Below, in pieces: positions 7,085 to 15,082 of a DNA stretch of 17,942 nt (position 1 is its first letter; each line of letters opens with the position of its first letter). The stretch comes from RGIG8775 sp045537235 (lineage in GTDB: Bacteria; Bacillota; Clostridia; Oscillospirales; CAG-272): positions 1 to 17,942 of the forward strand of contig JAZSPB010000069.1 of assembly GCA_045537235.1 (NCBI GenBank). The letters are read 5' to 3'. The notes below the pieces were generated by a model, which saw only the letters and a program-made list of their open reading frames with translations, ran no database searches and was not told the origin of the DNA. Made by a program: the position numbers and the translations under genes.

Positions 7085-7113
7085 ATTTTACAATATTTTA
7101 AGCCAAATGTCAA
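7085..7113 (-). promoter_or_regulatory. Sigma-A promoter of the DUF1292 gene
   Basis: On the minus strand TTGACA (7108-7113), a 17-nt spacer and TAAAAT (7085-7090). It is located between hemW and the DUF1292 gene and may also serve the leader RNA and SPFH cassette by read-through. Confidence 0.85.
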
Positions 7114-7152
7114 TGTGTTTTTAGGAAAATCCGTGATTTTTTCACCGAAGGA

Positions 7153-8292
7153 TCAGGCATCGAAATCCAAGATATCCGAAAGGATGGCATTGCTGACGTA
7201 CATACCGCTTTCGGTGAAGGCCAGTGTGGCTTCGGTTTGTCGGATCAAACCGAGGGGAATGTATTTGGAGAGCGCGCGGTGGTAGTGCCATGCTTGGGGA
7301 CCGTGCTTTTGGGCGAGGAGGGAAAAGTCGATGCCCGAGGAAAGACGCATTCCCAGCATGACCGACTCACATAGGATGTCGTGCTCTCCGATCGTCTCCC
7401 GGGTACCGTTTCGCCTGCCTGCCAGATAGTCGGGCAGGTTTTCTGTGTTGGAAAATCGTTTGTTTCCGAGGCAGGAATGAGCAGCAAGACCGAGACCGAG
7501 GTAGTCTTCCCGATGCCAATATTTGAGGTTGTGACGGGACTCGCAGTGGGGCTTTGCAAAATTGCTGATCTCGTATCGATGAAATCCGTGCTCGGCAAGG
7601 AGCGTGGCTGTGTCCATGTACATTTGCCGCTCGGTGTCCTCATCGGGGAGCTCCAGCTCGCCTTGGTGTCTTGCGAAATAGGTGCCCTCCTCGATCTGAA
7701 GCCCGTAGACCGAAATGTGATCGGGGGAGAGAGCAGTGACTGCCTGCAAGGTGTCCGCGAGGCTGTCGGGGGTGCCGGAGGGGATGCCGAACATGACATC
7801 GGCACTTAAGTTGTCGAAGCCGCCGCTTTTGGCGTCAAAAAAGGTGCGTTTGGCATCTTCGGCGCGGTGGAGGCGCCCCAACAGCTTCAATTCGCTGTCA
7901 TTCATACTTTGTACGCCAATGCTCAAACGGTTGATCCCCAGCCGTCGAAGATCGCGAAAGAACACTCGATCGGCTGTCGCGGGATTGCATTCGGCGGTGA
8001 TCTCGGCAGAGGGAGACACGCGGAATTGGCGGTACAGTGTTTCGGTCAGCTTTTCGAATTGAGAGATCGAAAGAAGGGTAGGCGTACCGCCGCCGAAAAA
8101 CACCGTGTCGATAAGAGGTGGCGCGCCGTAGTGCTCGGTAAGATGCCGACTCCATTCCTCCATTTCCGAGGTGAGAGCGGTAATATACGCGTCCACCGTG
8201 TCGGTCTTGGGGTTGGGAAAGGAGCAAAAGTCACAATATCGGCATTTGCTTTTGCAAAAAGGAATGTGGATATAAAGACCTACGGTATTCAT
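7153..8292 (-). CDS. hemW: Heme chaperone HemW (radical SAM, formerly HemN-like)
   Basis: 379 aa, the usual HemW size. The radical SAM cluster motif is Cys13-x3-Cys17-x2-Cys20 in HIPFCKSKCRYCDFCSF. GGGTPT (67-72) binds SAM, ECNPAT and GVQSM are standard core motifs, and a YLGLGLAAHS segment precedes the C-terminal winged-helix-like HemW domain. HemW proteins bind heme and pass it to membrane proteins; they were long annotated as oxygen-independent coproporphyrinogen III oxidase but lack that activity. The start follows the metallopeptidase stop by one base (TAACATG) and has no clear Shine-Dalgarno, so it probably depends on translational coupling. It is the last gene of the seven-gene operon. 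No other heme gene is in the window. Confidence 0.92.
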   Translation of the reverse strand: MNTVGLYIHIPFCKSKCRYCDFCSFPNPKTDTVDAYITALTSEMEEWSRHLTEHYGAPPLIDTVFFGGGTPTLLSISQFEKLTETLYRQFRVSPSAEITAECNPATADRVFFRDLRRLGINRLSIGVQSMNDSELKLLGRLHRAEDAKRTFFDAKSGGFDNLSADVMFGIPSGTPDSLADTLQAVTALSPDHISVYGLQIEEGTYFARHQGELELPDEDTERQMYMDTATLLAEHGFHRYEISNFAKPHCESRHNLKYWHREDYLGLGLAAHSCLGNKRFSNTENLPDYLAGRRNGTRETIGEHDILCESVMLGMRLSSGIDFSLLAQKHGPQAWHYHRALSKYIPLGLIRQTEATLAFTESGMYVSNAILSDILDFDA

Positions 8293-8293
8293 G

Positions 8294-9004
8294 TTAATCG
8301 CGTCTGCGAGAGTTGCTTGCTACAATGATGAGAATGCGCAGCAACTGTGCCAAGGAGACAGCCAGCGCCGCCACATAGGTCATGGCTGCCGCCGTCAACA
8401 CCTTGCGAGCTCCTTTCAGCTCCTCGCCCGTCAAAATGCCGTTGCTTTCCAAGGACTTCATGGCGCGAGAGCTGGCGTTGAACTCGGTGGGAAGGGTCAC
8501 AAGCTGGAAGAGCGCGGTCAGAGAGAAACAGATCACGCCGATATAGGCCAACAGATAATTGCCCTGATAGGCGCCGAACAAAAGACCGATCAAGATCAGC
8601 GGGATCGCAAGACGAGAGCCGATATTGGTAGCCGGAATGATGGCAGAGCGGATCTTGATGGGAATATAGTTCTCGGCGTGTTGGATGGCGTGTCCCGCCT
8701 CGTGAGCCGCAACACCGATGGCCGCCGTGGAGGTGCTGTTGTGTACCGCTTCGGAGAGGTAAATGGTGTTGTCGCGAGGGTCGTAATGGTCGGAAAGCTT
8801 GCCGCTGACTTGGCGGACAGCAACAGAATACAGACCGTTTGCATCCAACACGCGACGGGCGGCTTCTGCACCTGTCATACCGCGAAGCGAGCGCTGTTTT
8901 TGATATTTTTCAAAGGTGGAATTGACCATGCCGCTGGCGATCATGGCAAACAGGACCGCGGGCAGAACGAGGATCAGATATAGGGGATCGTAGAAAAAGA
9001 ACAT
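8294..9004 (-). CDS. Membrane zinc metallopeptidase (YugP-like, Zn_peptidase_2)
   Basis: 236 aa. The zinc-binding HEAGH motif is at 101-105, followed by a Glu in LPTEFNASSRA (about 174), the likely third ligand. Hydrophobic segments at about 5-24, 126-146, 148-168 and 205-225 make it an integral membrane protein with the active site in the long loop after the first helix. Family knowledge: YugP-type peptidases are common in Firmicutes and the substrate is unknown. AAAGGAG sits before the ATG. It follows the glycosyltransferase by 11 nt and precedes hemW by 1 nt, so it is a core operon member. A role in membrane protein quality control is inference only. Confidence 0.9.
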   Translation of the reverse strand: MFFFYDPLYLILVLPAVLFAMIASGMVNSTFEKYQKQRSLRGMTGAEAARRVLDANGLYSVAVRQVSGKLSDHYDPRDNTIYLSEAVHNSTSTAAIGVAAHEAGHAIQHAENYIPIKIRSAIIPATNIGSRLAIPLILIGLLFGAYQGNYLLAYIGVICFSLTALFQLVTLPTEFNASSRAMKSLESNGILTGEELKGARKVLTAAAMTYVAALAVSLAQLLRILIIVASNSRRRD

Positions 9005-9015
9005 AAAAGACTCCT

Positions 9016-10164
9016 TTACACTTGTTGAACGGTTGATTTTTCGGAGAGGTCTTTTTGTGCGTTGATGATGTGTGTACAGATATCACGGGCTGCGTATTTG
9101 TTGATGGTAAGGGCTTGCTTCTTGACCATTTCCTCACGCGCCCCCGGGTTGGCCAGCAACCAAAGTGCGTGTGTCACCAGATCCTCGGGTTTGGGACCGG
9201 AGAGGGAGAGACCGTGCTTGCGGAAAAACTCAATGTTTTCCTCCTCCCAACCGGGGATGGGCTTGGTATGAACGGTGGGGATCCCCTTAACGGCCGCCTC
9301 GGTGGAGGAAAGACCGCCGGGCTTGGTAAAGAGAACATCGGCCGCGTCCATATACAGACTGACTTGCTTGGTGAAATCGATGACGGACAATCGAGTATCC
9401 TGACCGTAACGGGTGCGCAGACGTTTTTTCATCTTTTCGTTGTTGCCGCCCAAGACGACTATGTGTGTGTTTTCCGGGATTCGATGTAACAGGTTTTTTA
9501 CCAGCGGTTCGGTATCGCCGTAGCCCATACTGCCCGTCATGACAAGAAGGAGATTTTCTTCCTCGGGAAGACCTAACTCGCGACGTGCGGTCAGCCGATC
9601 GTTTTTTTCGGTAAAGGTCTCGGATACGGGAATGCCCACGGGAAACAGCTTTTCCATGGGGAGTCCGGTAGAGGCGAAGTTGATCTCCAACGCGTGATGC
9701 GGAATAAAATAGGTATCCAAATTGGTGTCACTGAGGAAGGGGGGGTATCCATAGTCGGTGGCGATAAAGTGGGCGGTAAAGTCGGTTTTATACTTGCGGC
9801 GGATACGCGTGATGGCCTCTGAGGGGAAGACGTGGGGAAGAACCAGCGTATCGAAGCCGTTTTCAACGATATAACGATGGAGTGTGGAAGCATAGGTGCT
9901 GTTGGCAAGGTAGCAGACCGAGCGTCTTCTTGCCATTTTGTCGAGGATCTTTGCCATGGAAACGCCCCAGCCGTAGATTCTGGGAACACGGACACTACCC
10001 TTGTTGTGGACACCGCAGATGAACTTCGATGCCAATTCGGAGTCAAAGGACAGTGTGTCTTTCATTTCGCATTCGATGCCTCGTTTTTGAAACTCGGCCA
10101 TGACGGAACGACCGGCGGAGTTGTGCCCTTGACCGGTATTGCAGGACAGAATGAGAACTTTCAT
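9016..10164 (-). CDS. UgtP/MGDG-synthase-like glycosyltransferase (GT28 family)
   Basis: A 382-aa GT-B glycosyltransferase related to MurG, MGDG synthase and B. subtilis UgtP. The N-terminal MGDG_synth domain begins with SCNTGQGHNSAG (7-18), the acceptor/membrane-binding side. The C-terminal domain has a nucleotide-sugar site around TGSMGYGD (210-217) and TKPGGLSSTEA (280-290). It probably transfers glucose or galactose from the UDP-sugar to diacylglycerol at the inner face of the membrane, making glycolipids or the anchor of lipoteichoic acid; the sugar cannot be told from sequence. There is no signal peptide, as expected for a peripheral membrane enzyme. AAAGGAG supports the start. It lies 24 nt after obg. 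Confidence 0.87.
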   Translation of the reverse strand: MKVLILSCNTGQGHNSAGRSVMAEFQKRGIECEMKDTLSFDSELASKFICGVHNKGSVRVPRIYGWGVSMAKILDKMARRRSVCYLANSTYASTLHRYIVENGFDTLVLPHVFPSEAITRIRRKYKTDFTAHFIATDYGYPPFLSDTNLDTYFIPHHALEINFASTGLPMEKLFPVGIPVSETFTEKNDRLTARRELGLPEEENLLLVMTGSMGYGDTEPLVKNLLHRIPENTHIVVLGGNNEKMKKRLRTRYGQDTRLSVIDFTKQVSLYMDAADVLFTKPGGLSSTEAAVKGIPTVHTKPIPGWEEENIEFFRKHGLSLSGPKPEDLVTHALWLLANPGAREEMVKKQALTINKYAARDICTHIINAQKDLSEKSTVQQV

Positions 10165-10188
10165 ATTGCCACTCCTTTCCGTGGAAGC

Positions 10189-11472
10189 TTACTTTACATA
10201 ATCGAATTCAAAGTCGTAGATGGAAACGGTATCGCCGTCGGTACATCCCGCCGCTTCCAGCTTTTCAAATACGCCGTTTTTCTGAAGCGTGTGCTGGAAG
10301 TAATTGAGGGACTCATAATTGTCAAAGTTGATTCGCCCCATAATGTTGTATATGAAGTCGCCTTCCACGATATACTTGCCGTCCTCAAAGCGGATGGAGA
10401 TATCATCGGCGGAGACAGAGACTGCTTCGGTTTCGCGAATGACCTCGCTTTCATAAACGAGAACGGGCGGCAACAGCTTTAAGCGCTCGCCCACTGCGTG
10501 AACCAGCTCGTCCAAGCCCTCGCCCGTAACGGCGGAGACATAGAACAGCTCCCAACCATTTTCGTCCACGAAATTTTCAAAAGCTTCCACATCCACCTCG
10601 GAGCCGGGGAGCATATCGCATTTGTTGGCAACGATGATCTGAGGGCGTGTGGCGAGCTCGGGACTGTACTTTTCCAACTCGGCATTGATGGTCTTGATGT
10701 CCTCGACGGGATCGCGGTATTCCACTCCGGCTACATCCACCACATGAAGAAGCAGACGGCAACGATCCACGTGGCGCAAAAACGCGTGTCCCAGACCTGC
10801 GCCGTCGGCGGCACCTTCGATGAGCCCGGGGATGTCGGCGGCTACAAATCCACTCTCGGCACCTGTGGATACCACACCGAGGTTGGGGGAGAGGGTAGTG
10901 AAATGGTAATCTGCAATCTTGGGACGTGCCGAGCTGATGCGCGAGAGAAGAGAGGACTTGCCCACACTGGGATAGCCTACAAGACCTACATCTGCAATCA
11001 TTTTCAGCTCCAAAAGCACTTCAGCCTCTTCGCCGCGAGTACCGTTTTTGGCGAACATGGGGGTCTGACGGGTGGGGGTGGCAAAATGTCGGTTGCCGAA
11101 GCCGCCGCGTCCGCCGCGACAGCAGAGGAAATCGGCTCCGTCGTTTTCGGACATATCATGAATAACTTTCCCCGTTTCGGGCTCTTTTATAAGTGTTCCC
11201 GGGGGGACGAGAATGACAAGGTCGGGCGCGGTGGCACCGTGAAACTTGGAGCCTTTGCCGTCGCCACCGTTCTGCGCCACGAATTTGCGCTTGTAACGGA
11301 AGGCCAAAAGGGTGTTGGCACCTTCGTCCACACGGAAAACGATGTTGCCGCCGTGACCGCCGTCACCGCCGTCGGGACCGCCGTGAGAGACATATTTTTC
11401 CCGATGGAAGGCTACGGCTCCGTTGCCGCCGTTTCCGGCTTTGAGATAAATTTTTATATTGTCGATAAACAT
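10189..11472 (-). CDS. obg: GTPase Obg (ObgE/CgtA)
   Basis: A 427-aa GTPase needed for 50S ribosome assembly and linked to ppGpp and stress signalling. The glycine-rich Obg fold covers about 1-158 (GNGGNG and GGPDGGDGGHGG). In the G domain the P-loop is GYPSVGKS (166-173), the G3 is DIPG (213-216) and the G4 is NKCD (283-286). The C-terminal OCT domain covers about 345-427. AGGTG lies before the ATG. Obg often sits next to rplU-rpmA; here it is instead 16 nt after a HAD hydrolase gene, in the same operon as the second ribosome-assembly GTPase, Der. No rpmA is present in the window. Confidence 0.97.
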   Translation of the reverse strand: MFIDNIKIYLKAGNGGNGAVAFHREKYVSHGGPDGGDGGHGGNIVFRVDEGANTLLAFRYKRKFVAQNGGDGKGSKFHGATAPDLVILVPPGTLIKEPETGKVIHDMSENDGADFLCCRGGRGGFGNRHFATPTRQTPMFAKNGTRGEEAEVLLELKMIADVGLVGYPSVGKSSLLSRISSARPKIADYHFTTLSPNLGVVSTGAESGFVAADIPGLIEGAADGAGLGHAFLRHVDRCRLLLHVVDVAGVEYRDPVEDIKTINAELEKYSPELATRPQIIVANKCDMLPGSEVDVEAFENFVDENGWELFYVSAVTGEGLDELVHAVGERLKLLPPVLVYESEVIRETEAVSVSADDISIRFEDGKYIVEGDFIYNIMGRINFDNYESLNYFQHTLQKNGVFEKLEAAGCTDGDTVSIYDFEFDYVK

Positions 11473-11488
11473 GGTATCACCTGCTTTC

Positions 11489-12172
11489 TCATTGGATGAA
11501 CCCCAAACGTGCCAGCAAGGCCTCGGGCTCGCGGAAATCCCGAATAATTTCGGTTACGGAGGGGAGGGCTTCGAAATCTATGGTATTTTCCGGTGTTTCT
11601 ACCATGACGATGGCACCGGCTCCTGCGGCTTTTGCGGAACGGTATCCCGCAAGGGCATCCTCAAAAATTGCGCATTCACCGATGGGGACACCGAGATGCT
11701 TGGCCGCGTCAAGGTAAATGTCGGGGTGGGGTTTCCCCTTTCGCGAATAATCGTCATAGATCACATTGTCATAGGAAAACCAGCGGCTGATGGGGAGATG
11801 CTCAAAGTAGAAATCCATATTTAGCTTGTCCGATCCGGTGGCGATCATAAAGGGGATACCGCGCATGGTCAGCAGATCGAAAAAATCCTCGGCACCCGAA
11901 GTCAAGCGCATACAGTCGGGATCCTCCAAGCATGCTTCAAAATAGAGGTTCTCCTTTTCTTTCACAGCGGCGAGGATCTGATCGGGGGTGATGCTCGCAT
12001 CCACATAGTTGCGAAGAATACGGGTGGTGGTAGTTCCTACGAAATTTTTTTGAAATTCTTCCTCGGTGGGAAGGGCGCGTCCGCGGCGCTCCAAAAAGCG
12101 TTTCCACGCGATAAAGTGTTTGTCGGTGTCGGAGAAAAGTGTGCCGTTGAAGTCAAAGATGACCCCTGTCAT
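11489..12172 (-). CDS. HAD superfamily hydrolase, subfamily IA (beta-phosphoglucomutase/phosphatase-like)
   Basis: 227 aa with the HAD motifs: motif I FDFNGTL with nucleophile Asp7, motif II Thr112 (IATGSD), motif III Lys147 (GKPHPD), and motif IV Glu171-Asp172 (FEDALAG). A helical cap is inserted between motifs I and II (about 15-90), as in subfamily IA (PGMB/PSP-like). The residue two after the nucleophile is Asn9 where most phosphatases have Asp as general acid/base, so catalysis may differ or be weak. The substrate is unknown; a phosphosugar or phosphorylated metabolite is likely. Its ATG overlaps the der stop by 4 nt (ATGA) with AAAGGAG inside der, so translation is coupled. obg follows after 16 nt. 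Confidence 0.88.
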   Translation of the reverse strand: MTGVIFDFNGTLFSDTDKHFIAWKRFLERRGRALPTEEEFQKNFVGTTTTRILRNYVDASITPDQILAAVKEKENLYFEACLEDPDCMRLTSGAEDFFDLLTMRGIPFMIATGSDKLNMDFYFEHLPISRWFSYDNVIYDDYSRKGKPHPDIYLDAAKHLGVPIGECAIFEDALAGYRSAKAAGAGAIVMVETPENTIDFEALPSVTEIIRDFREPEALLARLGFIQ

Positions 12173-13500
12173 ACGCTATCGTCTCCTTTCATACGGATGA
12201 TCAGCTTGATGGGGGTGCCCACAAAGCCGAAGGTGTCACGCAAACAGTTTTCGATATATCTTTGATAGGAGAAGTGGAACAGCTCGGCATTGTTGCAGAA
12301 GATGACGAAGGTGGGAGGGGCGACCGAGATCTGAGTCATGTAGTAGATCTTAAGGCGCTTGCCCTTGTCGGAGGGGGGCTGAACGCGCATGGTCGCCTCG
12401 TTCAGGACGTCATTGAGCATACCGGTGGAGATGCGCATGGTGGATTGGTTGTGAACGTATTTGATGCGTTCAAACAGGGTCTCCACGCGTTGCCCTGTCT
12501 TGGCGGAAACGTAGACGATGGGGGCATAGGGCATATAGGCCAGTGCAGTGCGAATGCGCTCGTTGAAGCGGTTGACCGTGCTGTTGTCCTTTTCGATGGA
12601 GTCCCACTTGTTGACCACAATGATCGAGGGCTTGCCCGCCTCATGGGCGATGCCTGCGATCTTTTCATCCTGCTCGGTAATGCCCGTGCCTGCGTCGATC
12701 ATGATAAGACATACATCGGCGCGCTCGACCGCCATGTTTGCGCGGAGAACACTGTATTTTTCGATCTTGTCGTTGATCTTGGATTGGCGGCGGATGCCCG
12801 CGGTGTCGATGAAGGTGTATTTGCCCGTTTCGTTTTCAAATTGCGTGTCTACCGCGTCACGGGTGGTGCCTGCGATGTTGGAGACGATCAGGCGCTCGTC
12901 ACCGAGAATCTTGTTGATGATCGAGGATTTGCCCGCGTTGGGTTTGCCGATGACGGCTACCTTGATGCTGTCGTCATCCTCCTCGACCGCTTGGTCTTTG
13001 GAAAAGTGCGATACTACGGCATCCAGCAGATCGCCACTTCCGCTTCCGTGTACCGAGGAGACGGCTACGGGTTCTTCTTCAAAGCCCAGCTCATAAAATT
13101 CGTAAAATTCAAAGGGGACATTGCCGACCGAGTCGCATTTGTTGATGCAGGGCACGATGGGTTTTCCGCTTTTTTTCAGCATAACGGCGATCTCACGGTC
13201 GTCGGCGGTCAGCCCCGTGCGGACATCGCACATAAAAATGATAACGTCAGCCGTTTCGATGGCGAGGTTGGCTTGATCGCGCATCTGGCGCAGAATGATG
13301 TCATCGGTTTTGGGCTCGATACCGCCCGTGTCGATGATGACAAAGCGGTGACCTGTCCATTCACATTCACCGTAAATACGGTCGCGCGTTACACCGGGGG
13401 TGTCCTCCACGATGGAACGGCGCTCGCCGATCAGTTTATTGAAAAGGGTACTTTTTCCCACATTGGGACGACCCACAATTGCAACAATGGGTTTTGCCAT
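12169..13500 (-). CDS. der: Ribosome-associated GTPase Der (EngA)
   Basis: A 443-aa double-GTPase essential for 50S subunit maturation. The first G domain has GRPNVGKS (10-17), DTGG (57-60) and NKCD (120-123). An acidic linker (about 171-178) is followed by the second G domain with GKPNAGKS (185-192), DTAG (232-235) and NKWD (297-300), then the KH-like C-terminal domain (about 355-443), ending with the conserved GTPIKLIIR element. GAAAGGA before the ATG supports the start. It follows the DUF512 gene by 21 nt and overlaps the HAD gene by 4 nt. The DUF512-der pairing is a recurrent arrangement in Clostridia. Confidence 0.97.
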   Translation of the reverse strand: MAKPIVAIVGRPNVGKSTLFNKLIGERRSIVEDTPGVTRDRIYGECEWTGHRFVIIDTGGIEPKTDDIILRQMRDQANLAIETADVIIFMCDVRTGLTADDREIAVMLKKSGKPIVPCINKCDSVGNVPFEFYEFYELGFEEEPVAVSSVHGSGSGDLLDAVVSHFSKDQAVEEDDDSIKVAVIGKPNAGKSSIINKILGDERLIVSNIAGTTRDAVDTQFENETGKYTFIDTAGIRRQSKINDKIEKYSVLRANMAVERADVCLIMIDAGTGITEQDEKIAGIAHEAGKPSIIVVNKWDSIEKDNSTVNRFNERIRTALAYMPYAPIVYVSAKTGQRVETLFERIKYVHNQSTMRISTGMLNDVLNEATMRVQPPSDKGKRLKIYYMTQISVAPPTFVIFCNNAELFHFSYQRYIENCLRDTFGFVGTPIKLIIRMKGDDSV

Positions 13501-13521
13501 GTTTATCAGTCCTTTCTGTTG

Positions 13522-14850
13522 TCAGTTGTCAAGAGGTGTTCCGAGGATGGCATCCAGCAGAGCGGTGCCGTCGTTGGGGATGAAGGTCAGCTTGACACCC
13601 AATTTCTCGGATAATTCTTCGGGAGTCATGCCGCAGAGGAACAGGTCTCCCTCGGCACGCAGGGTGTTTGCGGGGAGAAGAAGCGCATCGCCAAGCGATT
13701 GCCCCATTAGCTGTTCCGATAGGTCTTTCCCCGTCAGCAGTCCCGCTACGGTGATGGACTCACCAAAAAAGTGATTGATGATCTTATAAACATTGATTTC
13801 AAGACCCTCGACCCGACTTTCCGCAAGCTTGGCCAGTGCGCAAAGATGGTCATAGGCTGCGACACCCGTGGCTATGGATATTTTGCGCGGAAGTGTGGGG
13901 GGGCATTCGGCAAGGCGATCCTCGATGTATTCCAATTCAAAGGCAAATTCTGCGGCGAGGGAACGGATCATGCCCACACCGTTTTCGATTTGTGCGTAGT
14001 CCTCGTAAAATTCATCAGAGGGGATGGGAAGACCGCCCTTGATATACAACTCGTCGGCAGGGAAGATCAGGCGCGTGCCGTACTGCTTTAGGCATTCATC
14101 ACCGAAGGTCTCTACCTGTTCGATGACTGCGCGGCATTCCTCGGGGGAGTACGGGGTCAGACCATACAGCCCGTCGCGGAATTTGGTCAAGCCCGCAGGT
14201 ACCACCGAAACGCTGGAGAGGGCGGGGACGAGACGGCACAAATCTTGCATGGAACGGTCAAGCTCCGCGCCGTCGTTAATGCCGCGGCAAAGCACGATCT
14301 GAGCACAGATACGGATGCCGGCTTCGGCAAATCGGTCAAGGTATCGGAGCACCTCGCCTGCCCGTTTGTTTTTCATCATTTGAACGCGCAGCTCGGGATT
14401 GGTGGTATGTACCGAGACATTGATCGGAGAAATGTGCATTTTGATGATGCGATCAACGTCGGCATCATTGAGGTTGGTAAGCGTGATGTAGTTGCCGTGG
14501 AGAAAGGACAGTCGGGAGTCATCGTCTTTGAAATACAAACTCTCGCGCAAGCCCTTCGGCAGTTGGTCGATGAAGCAGAAAATACACTTGTTGCGGCAGG
14601 AATGCTTTTTGTCCATCAGCGGGGTCTCAAATTCCAGACCGATGTCATCGTATTCCTGCTTTTTGAGAGTGACGGCATGGCGCTCGCCGTTTCGCGTAAA
14701 CTCGAGTGTGATGAGGGTGTCGGCAAGATAAAAGCGATAGTCCAGAACGTCGCTGATGGGGTTGCCGTTTATGGCGACAAGCACATCTCCCGCTCGGAGT
14801 CCTGCGCGCGCGGCACGAGAATTTTCGGTGACCTGTTCGATGATGACCAT
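13522..14850 (-). CDS. DUF512 radical SAM-like protein with N-terminal PDZ domain
   Basis: 442 aa. A PDZ-like domain at about 1-60 (AGLRAGDVLVAINGNPI) precedes a radical SAM-type cluster motif Cys85-x3-Cys89-x2-Cys92 (CRNKCIFCFIDQLPKG), a TIM-barrel-like central part with SVHTTNPELR, and a C-terminal DUF512 domain. This architecture is typical of a conserved Firmicute family whose reaction is unknown; a link to ribosome assembly is often guessed from its neighbour der. The start is decided by AAAGGAGGTG at 14856-14865, seven bases before the ATG; a longer frame to 15060 lacks a site and would include the promoter. It is the first gene of the operon that runs through hemW. Confidence 0.9.
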   Translation of the reverse strand: MVIIEQVTENSRAARAGLRAGDVLVAINGNPISDVLDYRFYLADTLITLEFTRNGERHAVTLKKQEYDDIGLEFETPLMDKKHSCRNKCIFCFIDQLPKGLRESLYFKDDDSRLSFLHGNYITLTNLNDADVDRIIKMHISPINVSVHTTNPELRVQMMKNKRAGEVLRYLDRFAEAGIRICAQIVLCRGINDGAELDRSMQDLCRLVPALSSVSVVPAGLTKFRDGLYGLTPYSPEECRAVIEQVETFGDECLKQYGTRLIFPADELYIKGGLPIPSDEFYEDYAQIENGVGMIRSLAAEFAFELEYIEDRLAECPPTLPRKISIATGVAAYDHLCALAKLAESRVEGLEINVYKIINHFFGESITVAGLLTGKDLSEQLMGQSLGDALLLPANTLRAEGDLFLCGMTPEELSEKLGVKLTFIPNDGTALLDAILGTPLDN

Positions 14851-14855
14851 TCCGC

Positions 14856-14865
14856 CACCTCCTTT
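14856..14865 (-). promoter_or_regulatory. Ribosome binding site deciding the DUF512 start
   Basis: AAAGGAGGTG on the minus strand, a near-complete anti-16S match with proper spacing to the ATG at 14850. It rules out the upstream in-frame starts. Confidence 0.85.
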
Positions 14866-14902
14866 CATGGGGATTCGACCTAAAAATACACATACACAGT
14901 AT

Positions 14903-14931
14903 ATCATACCACATTTTTGCGATTTTTTCAA
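14903..14931 (-). promoter_or_regulatory. Promoter of the DUF512-der-obg-hemW operon
   Basis: On the minus strand TTGAAA (14926-14931), a 17-nt spacer and TATGAT (14903-14908), with TG at the extended -10 position. It is the only clear promoter found ahead of the seven genes, whose largest internal gap is 24 nt. Confidence 0.75.
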
Positions 14932-15000
14932 TGGGGTAGTCAAATTTTCAAAAAAACTATTTGGATGGAGAAAAACGCAGCCCGCTTTTTTGCACATATA

Positions 15001-15029
15001 TTGACATTGGAGGCAATGTGCGGTATAAT
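15001..15029 (+). promoter_or_regulatory. Perfect-consensus promoter of the paralog pair
   Basis: TTGACA (15001-15006), exactly 17 nt, TATAAT (15024-15029). Transcription should begin near 15036. A 7-bp stem AGAAATT/AATTTCT (15039-15065) then forms at the very 5' end of the mRNA. Confidence 0.9.
15004..15019. promoter_or_regulatory. Operator-like dyad inside the paralog promoter
   Basis: ACATTG-GAGG-CAATGT is a perfect inverted repeat that overlaps the -35 hexamer and the spacer. Its position suits a repressor site on an otherwise maximally strong promoter. No regulator gene is adjacent. Confidence 0.4.
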
Positions 15030-15082
15030 AATTCTGCAAGAAATTATCAAAGGGAAACAATTTCTGTCGAGGGGGGAGAGCA

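Noticed and set aside
7048..7152. Terminator between hemW and the DUF1292 gene
   Set aside because: Only 4-6-bp AT-rich stems can be drawn, without a proper T-tract; read-through cannot be excluded.
12262..13614. 450-codon frame antisense to der
   Set aside because: Codon structure reflects der on the other strand; no domain and no start signals.
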